Assembly: GCF_025949665.1 (NCBI RefSeq)
Contig: NZ_JAPDFT010000001.1
Span: 1,302,001-1,366,000 of the forward strand
Origin: Chryseobacterium viscerum
GTDB lineage: Bacteria > Bacteroidota > Bacteroidia > Flavobacteriales > Weeksellaceae
Direction: 5' to 3'
DNA length: 64,000 nucleotides
Under the pieces are notes generated by a model that saw only the letters and a program-made list of their open reading frames with translations, ran no database searches and was not told the DNA's origin. This document shows positions 26,570-34,753 of the stretch, one piece after another. Numbering within the stretch: the first letter of the stretch is position 1; every line of letters starts with the position of its first letter. The translations under genes and the position numbers were made by a program.

Positions 26570-26814
26570 GATCTGCGTAATCTGTGAAATCTGCGGGTAG
26601 AAATTAAAGTTGAGATTCCTCGCTATGCTCGGAATGACAAAAGGACTGTTGAACTCATTCAATTCGCAGCATTTGTTGATAAGTACAATTTTATCGAAGA
26701 TAAAATCTTTGCGTCTTAAAACATACAGTTTGAAAAAGAATTAGCGTCTTTGCGCTTTCCAGCCTTAAAATAATAAACGATATTGAGATTGCTTCATCTT
26801 CGATTCGCAATGAC
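26570..26814. repeat. Composite intergenic repeat array, copy 2
   Basis: Modules in order: M1 26570-26600 (ATCTGCGTAATCTGTGAAAT), M2 26610-26643 (GAGATTCCTCGC..GGAATGACA), M3 26681-26758 (AGTACAATTTTATCGAAGAT through TTAGCGTCTTTGCG) and M4 26783-26814 (GAGATTGCTTC..GCAATGAC). M2 and M4 are themselves imperfect palindromes. The 379-bp gap 26517-26895 holds nothing else apart from the promoter at 26879. Confidence 0.78.
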
Positions 26815-26878
26815 TTTTAGATTTTTTTTTCTATCAAAATTTTACCATAAACATCAAACACAAAGAAAAATAAATCCT

Positions 26879-26886
26879 TATTTTTG
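26879..26886 (+). promoter_or_regulatory. -7 promoter box for J-domain gene
   Basis: TATTTTTG matches TAnnTTTG and ends 9 nt before the ATG at 26896, which also rules out the in-frame TTG at 26884 as start. Confidence 0.6.
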
Positions 26887-26895
26887 TATTTCTCA

Positions 26896-27543
26896 ATGAA
26901 AGACTACTACTATTTTCTCGGTATATCCCAGGATGCTTCAGAAGAAGACGTCAAAAAAGCGTATCGGAAACTGTCTCTAAAATATCATCCTGATAAAAAT
27001 GACAATGACGATTTTTTTGCTGACCGTTTTCGTGAAATTCAGGAAGCTTATGAAACATTGAGTGATTCTGTAAGAAGACGCGCTTACGATCAGAATTTAG
27101 AAAGTCATCAAAAAAGTTTCAGATATAATATTCCACCTGCAATCAAAACTTTTACAGCGAATAAAATTCACGCAAAAAAAGGGGAGGAGATTATCATCAA
27201 CTGGCAGACGAGTAATGCCGATGTGGTGAAGGTATTGCCTTTTGGATTGGAAAAGCCGTATGGAGAGAGAATCTTTAAAATCACAGAATTTAAAGACGGA
27301 AAATTCCAGCTTCTGCTTCATGCAACGAATTCTCTTTTGCACAAAACCGTTGTTCAGGGAATTACCATCACAGAAGTTTTTGAGAACGATTCTGAAAAAT
27401 TCAAAAATTCTGTGGAAGAAATGTTTAAGCCACAACCCAGAACACGAATTAACAAATCCGGCCAGCCTAAAATTATGATGCTGATCTGGGGCGTTATTAT
27501 TTTAGCAATTGCTATTTATATGCTGATAAAAAACTTCAACTAG
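26896..27543 (+). CDS. J-domain (DnaJ-like) membrane protein
   Basis: From ATG 26896 the protein has 215 residues. The J domain covers residues 1-68 (DYYYFLGISQDASEEDVKKAYRKLSLKYHPDKN) with the essential HPD. A middle beta-rich part (about 80-165, with IIINWQTSNADVVKVLPFG) may form an Ig-like domain, and the C-terminus is a single membrane helix, KIMMLIWGVIILAIAIYMLI. Lacking the Gly/Phe and zinc-finger regions, it is a type III J protein that would recruit DnaK to the membrane. Its partner substrate is unknown. It converges with a small minus-strand gene. Confidence 0.9.
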   Translation: MKDYYYFLGISQDASEEDVKKAYRKLSLKYHPDKNDNDDFFADRFREIQEAYETLSDSVRRRAYDQNLESHQKSFRYNIPPAIKTFTANKIHAKKGEEIIINWQTSNADVVKVLPFGLEKPYGERIFKITEFKDGKFQLLLHATNSLLHKTVVQGITITEVFENDSEKFKNSVEEMFKPQPRTRINKSGQPKIMMLIWGVIILAIAIYMLIKNFN

Positions 27544-27544
27544 T

Positions 27545-27694
27545 TTATGCCATTTTCTTTCTTCCAGGGCATTTTTTGCATCTTTTCCCTTTCTTGAACT
27601 TTTTACAGCATGATTTCTTTTCACAAAACATCTCTTTGTTATTGAATGAGTAAGGTGCCAAAGGCGGAACTTTAAAAGGGACAATCATATTCAT
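27545..27694 (-). CDS. 49-residue Cys/Lys-rich small protein
   Basis: A short frame from ATG 27694 (a second ATG two codons on, 27688) to TAA at 27545. The sequence begins MNMIVPFKVPPLAPYSFNN and continues with FCEKKSCCKKFKKGKRCKKC, giving five Cys in 19 residues within a strongly basic tail, which suggests a metal- or nucleic-acid-binding peptide. It is supported by an exact -7 box TATATTTG at 27699-27706, four bases before the ATG, implying a leaderless transcript. I do not recognise the family. Stop codon lies 2 bp from the end of the J-domain gene on the opposite strand. Confidence 0.65.
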   Translation of the reverse strand: MNMIVPFKVPPLAPYSFNNKEMFCEKKSCCKKFKKGKRCKKCPGRKKMA

Positions 27695-27698
27695 GCTG

Positions 27699-27706
27699 CA
27701 AATATA
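27699..27706 (-). promoter_or_regulatory. -7 promoter box for the small Cys/Lys-rich gene
   Basis: Minus-strand TATATTTG matches TAnnTTTG exactly; the ATG follows after four bases. Confidence 0.55.
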
Positions 27707-28065
27707 TTAATTTAGAATAAATATAATTAATAAAATTTCATAAAATTCTTTAAACCTGATGTATAGCAGATATTGCTTGCTTTCTGATGGATGATCTTAC
27801 CTGAATTCTATCCCGGATTACTTCTTGAATTCTCCTTGAATTGAGCTTATGTTTACATTTTGAATAAAACTAATAATTGTAGAATGTTTTAAAAATAAGT
27901 TTAGCCAATAAGATAGGAATTGATGAATAATTCACATTATTTTAAATAAAATGGCAGTATTTTATTGAGTGTAAATTGATTGTTTTGTTGCATATTATGT
28001 ATGGAATAGGGAATGTGTTTGTTGGAATTTATATAAACTATGGTAAAAGGTTATTAAAAATAAAG

Positions 28066-28102
28066 TGTGATAAAAATCACAAATATTTTTGTGAATTATC
28101 AC
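28066..28102 (+). promoter_or_regulatory. Two CRP/FNR-like palindromes upstream of gcvP
   Basis: TGTGATAAAAATCACA (28066-28081) is a perfect TGTGA-N6-TCACA site, and GTGAATTATCAC (28091-28102) is a GTGA-N4-TCAC site. A -7-like TAATTTTA lies at 28139-28146 with TTG 20 bp before it. In the 487-bp gap 27695-28181 I see only these and the small-gene promoter. Confidence 0.5.
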
Positions 28103-28181
28103 CCCGGATATGCTCTTGTACAATCATTCAAAAAATTGTAATTTTACACATCTTTTTACAAACAAAATCTAATAAATAAAA

Positions 28182-31040
28182 ATGAATACAGAACAGTTTG
28201 TGAGCCGTCACATTTCCCTTAATGAAGCCGATAAACAGGCGATGTTGGAGAAACTTGGCGTTTCTAGTATTGAAGAGTTAATTTCTCAGACCATTCCATC
28301 TTCTATCCGTTTAGAGAAAGATCTTGAGATCTCGGAACCGCTTTCTGAATACGAAATGTTGAACCATTCAAAAGAATTGGCATCTAAAAATACAGATTAT
28401 ACGAGTTATATCGGATTTGGATACCACAATACACTTTTGCCTTCAGCAATCCAGAGAAATATTTTTGAAAACCCTAGCTGGTATACAGCTTATACACCGT
28501 ATCAGGCAGAAATTGCACAGGGAAGACTTGAAGCTCTTCTTAATTTCCAGACGGTAGTATGTGATCTTACAGGTTTTGCATTGGCTAATGCATCTTTGCT
28601 GGATGAATCTACTGCTGCAGCTGAAGCAATGCATATGTTCTTCAACAACAGAACGAAAGATCAGAAAAAAGCAGGAGCTAATAAGTTCTTCATTTCTGAC
28701 CTTGTTCTTCCTCAAACAGTTTCTGTATTAAAAACAAAAGCTGAAGGATTAGAAATTGAAATTGTAGTAGGAGATCATAAAACACACCAGTTTGATGGTT
28801 CTTATTATGGAGTTTTATTACAGTATCCTGGTAAAAACGGAATCGTTTTAGATTATACAGAAGATATCGTAGAATACAAAAAACTGGATCTTCAGGTAGC
28901 AGTTGCTTGTGATCCTATGGCTTTGGTTAAACTAAAGTCTCCTGCAGAAATGGGAGCTGACTGTGCGGTAGGTACTACACAGAGATTTGGTATTCCATTA
29001 GGATACGGAGGTCCTCACGCAGCTTTCTTTGCTTGTAGAGAAGACTATAAAAGAGATATTCCGGGAAGAATCATCGGAGTTTCTCAGGATATGTACGAAA
29101 GACGTGCATTAAGAATGGCACTGCAGACAAGAGAACAGCATATCAAAAGAGAGAAAGCTACTTCAAACATCTGTACAGCTCAGGTTCTTTTGGCGGTAAT
29201 GGCAGGAATGTATGCTGTTTATCACGGTCCAAAAGGATTAAACTATATTGCAGATCAGATTCACTTTAAAGCAAATGCTTTGAAAAATGGTCTTAAAGCA
29301 TTAGGTTATCAGGTAGTAGAAGAGCCAATCTTCGATACAGTGAAAATCACAATGGCTGAAGATGAAAAAGGAAGATTAGTAAGATTGATGCTTGATCACA
29401 AACTTAACCTTAACTATTTTACAGAAGGTGTGGTAAGTATCGCGATCAACGAAAGTACAACATTAGAAAAATTAAACTATCTGATGGCTTCTTTCGCTCA
29501 GTTTAAAGACAAGCAGACTTTCAAATTAGAAATCAAAGAAGGATACAGCATTCCTGAAGAAAATTTAAGAAAAGACGAAATTCTTACGGAATCAGTATTC
29601 AATAAATACCACACAGAAACGGAATTGATGCGTTACATCAAACGTCTTGAGAGAAAAGATTTATCATTGACACATTCAATGATTTCTTTAGGATCTTGTA
29701 CAATGAAACTGAACGCAGCCACTCAGATGTTACCGCTTTCATGGGAAAACTGGGGTGCAGTTCACCCATTTGTACCTGTAAATCAGGCTGAAGGTTACCA
29801 GGAAATGATCCGTGAATTAGAGAAAGACTTAGCAGAAATTACAGGTTTTGCAGGAACTTCTCTTCAGCCAAACTCTGGAGCTCAGGGAGAATATGCAGGA
29901 TTAATGGTAATCAGAGAGTACCATATCTCAAGAGGAGACCACCACAGAAATGTAGTGTTGATCCCTCAGTCTGCACACGGAACCAACCCGGCTTCTGCAG
30001 CTATGGCAGGAATGAAAATCGTAGTTGTGAAAAACCTTGAAAACGGTGAAATCGACTTCGAAGATCTTAAAGCTAAAACAGAACTTCATTCAGCAAACTT
30101 ATCAGCTGTAATGATTACTTATCCGTCTACTTACGGATTCTTTGATGCAAACATTAAAGAAATTACCAACCTTATCCACGAACACAGAGGACAGGTATAT
30201 ATGGATGGTGCCAACATGAACGCTCAGGTAGGATTTACAAGTCCTGGAAACATCGGAGCTGACGTTTGCCACCTTAACCTTCACAAAACTTTCGCAATTC
30301 CTCACGGAGGTGGAGGTCCTGGAGTAGGCCCAATTTGTGTAGCTAAACACTTAGTACCTTTCCTTCCTTCCAACGCGAATATCAGAATCGGGTCTAAAGA
30401 AGCTATTGAAGGTATTTCTGCTGCACCTTACGGTTCAGGATTGATCCTAAATATTTCTTATTCTTACATCAAAATGTTAGGAACTGAAGGTCTTAAAAAG
30501 GCTACAGGACACGCTATCATGAATGCTAACTATCTGAAAGAAATTTTAGCTGAGCATTTCCCTATCTTATATTCAAACGAAAACGGAAGAGTAGCTCACG
30601 AATGTATCGTAGATTTCCGTCAGTTCAAATCTTTAGGAATTGAAGTGGCTGATGTGGCGAAGAGATTAATGGATTATGGTTTCCATGCTCCTACCGTTTC
30701 TTTCCCGGTTGCAGGTACATTGATGATTGAGCCTACAGAATCTGAAAGCAAGTCTGAAATTGATCGTTTTGCAGAAGCATTGATCTCTATCAAAAAAGAA
30801 ATTGATGAAATTGCTAACGGAGAAGCAGATGCGGCTAACAACGTATTGAAAAATGCTCCTCACACAGAACAATTGGTAATCTCTGATTCTTGGGATAAAC
30901 CATATAGCAGAGAAAAGGCAGCTTATCCATTAGAGTGGGTAAGGGACCACAAATTCTTCGCTTCTGTATCAAGAGTAGATGAAGCTTACGGAGACAGAAA
31001 CTTAGTATGTACTTGTGAGCCGATTGAAGCTTATATGTAA
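28182..31040 (+). CDS. gcvP: Glycine dehydrogenase (aminomethyl-transferring), P protein
   Basis: A full-length 952-residue fused P protein of the glycine cleavage system. It catalyses PLP-dependent decarboxylation of glycine and transfer of the aminomethyl group to the H protein lipoyl arm. Recognisable blocks are the N-terminal FVSRHISLNEADKQAMLEKLG, YTPYQAEIAQGRLEALLNFQ in the first half, GTTQRFGIPLGYGGPHAAFF, SLGSCTMKLNAA, and the PLP lysine in NLHKTFAIPHGGGGPGVGP near residue 700. Neither gcvT nor gcvH is in the window, so the system is dispersed. Two CRP/FNR-like palindromes precede the promoter. Confidence 0.98.
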   Translation: MNTEQFVSRHISLNEADKQAMLEKLGVSSIEELISQTIPSSIRLEKDLEISEPLSEYEMLNHSKELASKNTDYTSYIGFGYHNTLLPSAIQRNIFENPSWYTAYTPYQAEIAQGRLEALLNFQTVVCDLTGFALANASLLDESTAAAEAMHMFFNNRTKDQKKAGANKFFISDLVLPQTVSVLKTKAEGLEIEIVVGDHKTHQFDGSYYGVLLQYPGKNGIVLDYTEDIVEYKKLDLQVAVACDPMALVKLKSPAEMGADCAVGTTQRFGIPLGYGGPHAAFFACREDYKRDIPGRIIGVSQDMYERRALRMALQTREQHIKREKATSNICTAQVLLAVMAGMYAVYHGPKGLNYIADQIHFKANALKNGLKALGYQVVEEPIFDTVKITMAEDEKGRLVRLMLDHKLNLNYFTEGVVSIAINESTTLEKLNYLMASFAQFKDKQTFKLEIKEGYSIPEENLRKDEILTESVFNKYHTETELMRYIKRLERKDLSLTHSMISLGSCTMKLNAATQMLPLSWENWGAVHPFVPVNQAEGYQEMIRELEKDLAEITGFAGTSLQPNSGAQGEYAGLMVIREYHISRGDHHRNVVLIPQSAHGTNPASAAMAGMKIVVVKNLENGEIDFEDLKAKTELHSANLSAVMITYPSTYGFFDANIKEITNLIHEHRGQVYMDGANMNAQVGFTSPGNIGADVCHLNLHKTFAIPHGGGGPGVGPICVAKHLVPFLPSNANIRIGSKEAIEGISAAPYGSGLILNISYSYIKMLGTEGLKKATGHAIMNANYLKEILAEHFPILYSNENGRVAHECIVDFRQFKSLGIEVADVAKRLMDYGFHAPTVSFPVAGTLMIEPTESESKSEIDRFAEALISIKKEIDEIANGEADAANNVLKNAPHTEQLVISDSWDKPYSREKAAYPLEWVRDHKFFASVSRVDEAYGDRNLVCTCEPIEAYM

Positions 31041-31061
31041 TCTCAGTTTTTTAACTATAAG

Positions 31062-31098
31062 AAATCCCTTTCAGTAATGAGAGGGATTTTTGTTTTTT
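31062..31098 (+). terminator. Terminator of gcvP
   Basis: AAATCCCT (31062-31069) pairs with AGGGATTT (31082-31089), followed by a T-rich run, 21 bp after the stop codon. Confidence 0.85.
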
Positions 31099-31101
31099 AC
31101 A

Positions 31102-31132
31102 GTCATTGCGAGCGTAGCGAAGCAATCTCAAT
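31102..31132. repeat. Solo M4-type palindromic repeat
   Basis: GTCATTGCGAGCGTAGCGAA followed by GCAATCTCAA. The same unit closes composite array copy 2 (26783-26814, opposite orientation) and opens copy 3 (51446-51478). Core ATTGCGAGCG/AGCGAAGCAAT is an imperfect inverted repeat. Confidence 0.7.
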
Positions 31133-31135
31133 TTT

Positions 31136-32008
31136 CTATTCATATATTTTATATTTTTCCGCATAATTTTCTTTTGCCTTAAAATGCCCTGATTTTTTAT
31201 CATAAAGAAAAATATATTCCACAGGGATTTTTTGAAAAGGGTGATCAGCAGAATAACTGACCTGCTTACCATTTATTGTTGTAAAGTCATACCAGTCACC
31301 ATCCGGAGTCCGCCCACGGACTAATACGGATTTTCCTTTGAAAGCAATATCGTTGACCCTGTCATTATTATAGTCTTTGATCTTTAATTGTAATTCATAC
31401 GGTTCATACACTTTGTTATCTTCATGAGCATCATAAGTTCTTAGATTAAAGTCATAATATCCCTCATATACATTTTCCAGAGAATCTGCTGACACTTTAT
31501 AAAGTTCATGCCCGCCATTTCCATGACCTGTTACAATGATTGCCAGCAAAAAAGGATTTTCTTTTGGGAAAATTGAAACAAATTCATACCGCTCAGCAGC
31601 TAATGTTTTGACAAGCTTTCCATTCTTCGTTAACAACAGCTGATATTTCCAGGGGTATTTTGAGGTAGATCCGGTTTTCCAGTCGTATTCAATAAAATAA
31701 TAGTCCTCATCTGAACCATTGATTTTTACCTTCCTGAATACTGTTATTTTTTCACTTTCCTGCTGAGATGGGCTTTCATGAATATGAAGATCAAAAGCCT
31801 GACGGAGATTTTGGATAAACTTCGAAGAATCTTTGATTGCAGGGTAATCGGCAAGATATTTAAACGGAGTAGGGGCTGTAGGCTTTACATCTTCTTTATC
31901 TTTTTCTGTATGCTGAATTTGAATGATCTCTTCTTTTTTAGCCTCTTGCCTGCGGGTGCAGTTAAAGATAAGCAAAGGTAAAAGTGCTGAGAGAAGTATT
32001 TTTTTCAT
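31136..32008 (-). CDS. Lipoprotein of unknown function
   Basis: A 290-residue protein with a lipoprotein signal (KKILLSALLPLLIFNC, lipobox at Cys17), a linker rich in Lys/Glu, and a mature domain with aromatic strand-like segments (DYYFIEYDWKTGSTSKYPWKYQLLLTKNG, LFAIIVTGHGNGGHELYKVS, DYNNDRVNDIAFKG). The DYNNDRVNDI segment resembles the D-x-N-x-D calcium-loop of FG-GAP/EF-like repeats, which suggests an extracellular beta-structured protein. I do not recognise a family. It is monocistronic, convergent with gcvP. Confidence 0.78.
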   Translation of the reverse strand: MKKILLSALLPLLIFNCTRRQEAKKEEIIQIQHTEKDKEDVKPTAPTPFKYLADYPAIKDSSKFIQNLRQAFDLHIHESPSQQESEKITVFRKVKINGSDEDYYFIEYDWKTGSTSKYPWKYQLLLTKNGKLVKTLAAERYEFVSIFPKENPFLLAIIVTGHGNGGHELYKVSADSLENVYEGYYDFNLRTYDAHEDNKVYEPYELQLKIKDYNNDRVNDIAFKGKSVLVRGRTPDGDWYDFTTINGKQVSYSADHPFQKIPVEYIFLYDKKSGHFKAKENYAEKYKIYE

Positions 32009-32090
32009 GAGGTTGTTAGTTGTAAAAGAATGATGAAATATATTGGATTTTAATGAAATATCAATGGCTTAAGAATCTTTTTTAAAACAA

Positions 32091-32117
32091 AATCACCTCT
32101 CAAAACTGAGAGGTGTT
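32091..32117 (-). terminator. Terminator of the 57-residue lipoprotein gene
   Basis: ACCTCTC and GAGAGGT form an inverted repeat with a 6-nt loop; on the minus strand it is followed by TTTTGTTTT. Confidence 0.65.
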
Positions 32118-32140
32118 CTATTGTTTTCTGTCATATTCTT

Positions 32141-32314
32141 TTATCTCCTTTTAAAGCTATAGGCAAGCAGAATCGCTACGCCCATAGTTACGCAGGTTAT
32201 AATTGAAATAGTTTCAATTGAAATTCCACTTTTCATCTGTGTGTTTTCTTTTTCACATGAAAAAAAGAATAATACTGCCATAAACAGACAGACCGAGAGT
32301 AATTTTTTATTCAT
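32141..32314 (-). CDS. 57-residue membrane lipoprotein
   Basis: A short frame from ATG 32314 to TAA 32141. It starts MNKKLLSVCLFMAVLFFFSC, a clear lipoprotein signal with Cys20 as the acylation site, followed by a short polar linker (EKENTQMKSG) and a second hydrophobic helix (ISIITCVTMGVAILLAYSF) ending in KRR. The mature product would be about 38 residues, lipid-anchored and membrane-spanning. No family is recognised. It is followed by a terminator hairpin at 32091-32117, which supports it being a real transcription unit. Confidence 0.65.
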   Translation of the reverse strand: MNKKLLSVCLFMAVLFFFSCEKENTQMKSGISIETISIITCVTMGVAILLAYSFKRR

Positions 32315-32442
32315 AAACGCATTTGTTTGGTTATGAAAGTTTTACAGCAAAAAGTATACCGGATTTGTAGACTTAAAAACCCTTTTGTTGTAAGGTTTTT
32401 GGCTATACTGATGGTTGGCAATAAATGATTTAACGTAAACAA

Positions 32443-32865
32443 TTAGGACAAATCGTTAATCTTATAAACGATTTTCTTTATCAATCCCCGGTTTCCAAAA
32501 TAGCAAAGTAAATGATTGATCAAAAGTGCTGAAAAAGGAAACAGATTGCCGAAGATATCTTTAAAATTAACCATAGTAATAATGAGAAAAATAAGCGAAA
32601 AGAGATTGAGTTTCCATAACTTTACTTGGTAAGTCAGTATTTTGTTGTTTTCATTATAAGTGAATTTCCCATTATCAATTAAAGATAAATAGTGCCAATT
32701 GGATCTTTCTTTGAAAAGACCTTCATCGAAGGAAACAAACTCCGGCCCGTAAAGAATATTTTGAACCCTTTCTTCTTTTAACAGATCTCGTACTGCGTAA
32801 ATAACCTGATCAGAAGTTTTATCTTTTGTGATTTCTTTTTCAAAAGTATAAGTAAATGGGAACAT
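32443..32865 (-). CDS. Hypothetical protein with two membrane helices
   Basis: A 140-residue unrecognised protein. The N-terminal 85 residues are soluble (FTYTFEKEITKDKTSDQVIY, WHYLSLIDNGKFTYNENNK) and the C-terminal part has two hydrophobic helices (LNLFSLIFLIITMVNF and LFPFSALLINHLLCYFG). The start lies 6 bp after the YggS stop codon, so it is the third gene of the AAA-YggS operon. Its role is unknown; the fixed spacing suggests it is translated with them. Confidence 0.7.
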   Translation of the reverse strand: MFPFTYTFEKEITKDKTSDQVIYAVRDLLKEERVQNILYGPEFVSFDEGLFKERSNWHYLSLIDNGKFTYNENNKILTYQVKLWKLNLFSLIFLIITMVNFKDIFGNLFPFSALLINHLLCYFGNRGLIKKIVYKINDLS

Positions 32866-32871
32866 ATAGTT

Positions 32872-33618
32872 TTAAGCTTGGTTATTTGTTTTTCCTTCAT
32901 TCCAATAATAGCTGTCCGGGTAGATTCTGGCCCCAAAAACAGCAGTTCCCACCCGTACAATGGTAGCTCCTTCTTCAATGGCTGTTTCCAGATCTCCGCT
33001 CATGCCCATAGACAGTTCTTTCATCTCCACATTCGGAATGTTTTCACGGATGATATCCTGTTGAAGATTTTTAAGGATTTTAAAACATGCTCTTACTTTC
33101 TCGCTTTCAGCACTGAATAAACCGATGGTCATCAAACCCTTTATTTTCAAAGTAGAGTAGTGGGAGATCTTTCGGGTAAGTTCAATCGCTTCACTGGGAT
33201 CAATTCCAAATTTGCTCTCTTCATTGGAGGTATTCACCTGGATTAAAACATCCATTGTTCTGTTTTCAGTTAAAAGTCTTTGGTGGAGTTTTTCGGCCAG
33301 TTCCAGACGATCCAGAGACTGAACGCAGGTAACATCATATTTCAGAATATCTTTGATTTTATTGGTCTGAAGGTGGCCAATAAAGTGGTTTTCATGAGGG
33401 GTATCCTTTAGCTCTTCATATTTCTCCTTCAGTTCCTGTACTTTATTTTCAGCAATTAAGGTCTGTCCATGTTCCAATGCGATTTTGATACGTTCTGCCG
33501 AAACAGTTTTTGTAGCCAGCAATAATTTAACTTCACCAGTAATCCTTCCGGATTTTGCACATGCATTTTCTATCCGGTCATTGATGACAGCAAGGTTGTG
33601 GAGGATATCGTCTTTCAT
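32872..33618 (-). CDS. YggS/PLPBP family pyridoxal phosphate homeostasis protein
   Basis: A 248-residue YggS-type PLP-binding protein, complete. The PLP lysine is in VKLLLATKTV (about residue 32), IAENKVQELKEKYE corresponds to the family GENRVQE block, and FIGHLQTNKIKDIL, VLIQVNTSNEESKFGI and ELSMGMSGDLETAIEEGATIVRVGTAVFG are diagnostic. These proteins control PLP supply and amino/keto-acid balance in the cytosol and are not enzymes. ATG overlaps the TGA of the upstream AAA ATPase gene by 4 bp, an unusual partner for this housekeeping gene. Confidence 0.95.
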   Translation of the reverse strand: MKDDILHNLAVINDRIENACAKSGRITGEVKLLLATKTVSAERIKIALEHGQTLIAENKVQELKEKYEELKDTPHENHFIGHLQTNKIKDILKYDVTCVQSLDRLELAEKLHQRLLTENRTMDVLIQVNTSNEESKFGIDPSEAIELTRKISHYSTLKIKGLMTIGLFSAESEKVRACFKILKNLQQDIIRENIPNVEMKELSMGMSGDLETAIEEGATIVRVGTAVFGARIYPDSYYWNEGKTNNQA

Positions 33619-34334
33619 GATGGAATGGTTTCTTTAGCTTCCAGTTTTTTTATTAAAGCCGCTTTCACAGCTGTTAAGGCATAATCTTTAGCTTCAGCAA
33701 AAGAAATAGCGTACTTTCTTTCAATGGTTCTCATCTCTTCCGGAAACTGATCCAGCAGCTGATCGTAGAATGTATCCAGAATCTCAGCAGAAGGCATCTC
33801 ATAATTAATCTTTAGCTGGAAACGTCTTAAAAGAGCAGTGTCAATAATCTCAGGATGATTGGTAGCGCAGATTAAAAGAGAATTTTCAGGGTAATAGTCA
33901 ATCAATTGAATCAAGGTATTCACCAGCCTTCTCATTTCGCCTACATCTTTATCATCACTTCCCCGTGCTTTTCCAATCTGATCCAGTTCATCCAGAAAAA
34001 GAACAGATCTTTCTCTGGCGGCTTTATCAAAAATCATTTTAATATTCTGTGAAGTTTCTCCGATGCGGGATGATACAATATTACTAAGATTTAAAATAAT
34101 AATATTTTTTCCCAGGGCATTGGCAATGGCCTTTGCTGTCATTGTTTTTCCGCATCCCGAACTTCCCTGAAGCAAAACCTTATTATTAACCGGAAGACCG
34201 TACTCCTGCAGCTCTTTAATATAATTGTGTTCCTTGATAAGCTGTACCAGATGCTCCTTGTTGTTTTTATCGAGAAATACTTCATTAAGGTTGACTTGTT
34301 CCTTATCCTGGATAATAAGATTGTACAGATTCAT
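33615..34334 (-). CDS. AAA family ATPase (single-module)
   Basis: A 239-residue protein that is almost only an AAA core. Walker A is LLQGSSGCGKTMTAKAIA (about residues 52-69), Walker B VLFLDELDQIGKARG (about 110-124), sensor-1 LICATNHPE (about 154), and arginine fingers LLRRFQLKI (about 167). The N-terminal 45 residues contain VNLNEVFLDKNNKEHLVQLI. Such SpoVK/FtsH-like minimal AAA modules usually remodel or unfold a protein partner. It overlaps the YggS gene by 4 bp and heads a three-gene operon with YggS and a membrane protein. Partner unknown. Confidence 0.9.
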   Translation of the reverse strand: MNLYNLIIQDKEQVNLNEVFLDKNNKEHLVQLIKEHNYIKELQEYGLPVNNKVLLQGSSGCGKTMTAKAIANALGKNIIILNLSNIVSSRIGETSQNIKMIFDKAARERSVLFLDELDQIGKARGSDDKDVGEMRRLVNTLIQLIDYYPENSLLICATNHPEIIDTALLRRFQLKINYEMPSAEILDTFYDQLLDQFPEEMRTIERKYAISFAEAKDYALTAVKAALIKKLEAKETIPS

Positions 34335-34493
34335 GATGACGATTAAAAGGATTATTGAATAAACAAAGATAAAGCTTTATTGAATGTCAAAAAAAATCCT
34401 GAATAATAATAAACATCTGGTCCAGCGTAAAATGAATAATGAATTATAAATGATACATTATGAATGTACATCTGTAAAACAAAAAATATCCCC

Positions 34494-34532
34494 AGGCATC
34501 TGTGAAAATCTGCGAAATATGTGGGAAATAAA
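34494..34532. repeat. Solo M1-type repeat
   Basis: CATCTGTGAAAATCTGCGAA followed by ATATGTGGGAAA, the same unit that starts the composite arrays. It lies in the 419-bp gap 34335-34753, which otherwise holds a terminator-like hairpin and the inverted repeat at 34637. Confidence 0.6.
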
Positions 34533-34568
34533 CCTTTTGCGTTTTTACAGAACGCTCCCAATAAAAAA

Positions 34569-34597
34569 GAAAAGCCGGACTTGCGACCGGCTTTTCT
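34569..34597. terminator. Bidirectional terminator-like hairpin
   Basis: AGAAAAGCCGG and CCGGCTTTTCT pair perfectly around a 7-nt loop. A-rich and T-rich flanks allow either direction; the minus-strand small gene at 34754 is the likely user. Confidence 0.65.
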
Positions 34598-34636
34598 CAT
34601 TTGGATATTAAAATTTGTTATGAAACTAAGATCTTT

Positions 34637-34712
34637 TTGTTTATGTTTTTGGGCCCTTTTACCCGATGGTAAAAGAGCAATCCGATCTCTCAGACTAAAA
34701 ACATAAAACAAT
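34637..34712. repeat. Nested inverted-repeat element
   Basis: TTGTTTATGTTTTT (34637-34650) pairs with AAAAACATAAAACAA (34698-34712), with one bulge. Inside is a second stem, TTTTACC-CGAT-GGTAAAA. The result is a 76-nt two-level hairpin without coding support; it may be a small MITE-like element or a structured transcript. Confidence 0.55.
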
Positions 34713-34753
34713 ATAATTAGTATAGATTTTCTATAGGCTTGTTTTATTTAGAA

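Noticed and set aside
27502..27684. 60-residue minus-strand frame
   Set aside because: Shifted frame of the 49-residue Cys/Lys-rich gene and overlaps the J-domain coding sequence.
27976..28179. 67-residue frame upstream of gcvP
   Set aside because: No homology, no start signal; it spans the CRP-like palindromes and the gcvP promoter.
33615..34334. AAA ATPase as part of a toxin-antitoxin or defence module
   Set aside because: Partner genes are YggS and a small membrane protein; no nuclease or toxin domain is visible.
34352..34711. 119-residue minus-strand frame
   Set aside because: It runs through two hairpins and an M1 repeat, and its composition does not look like a protein.
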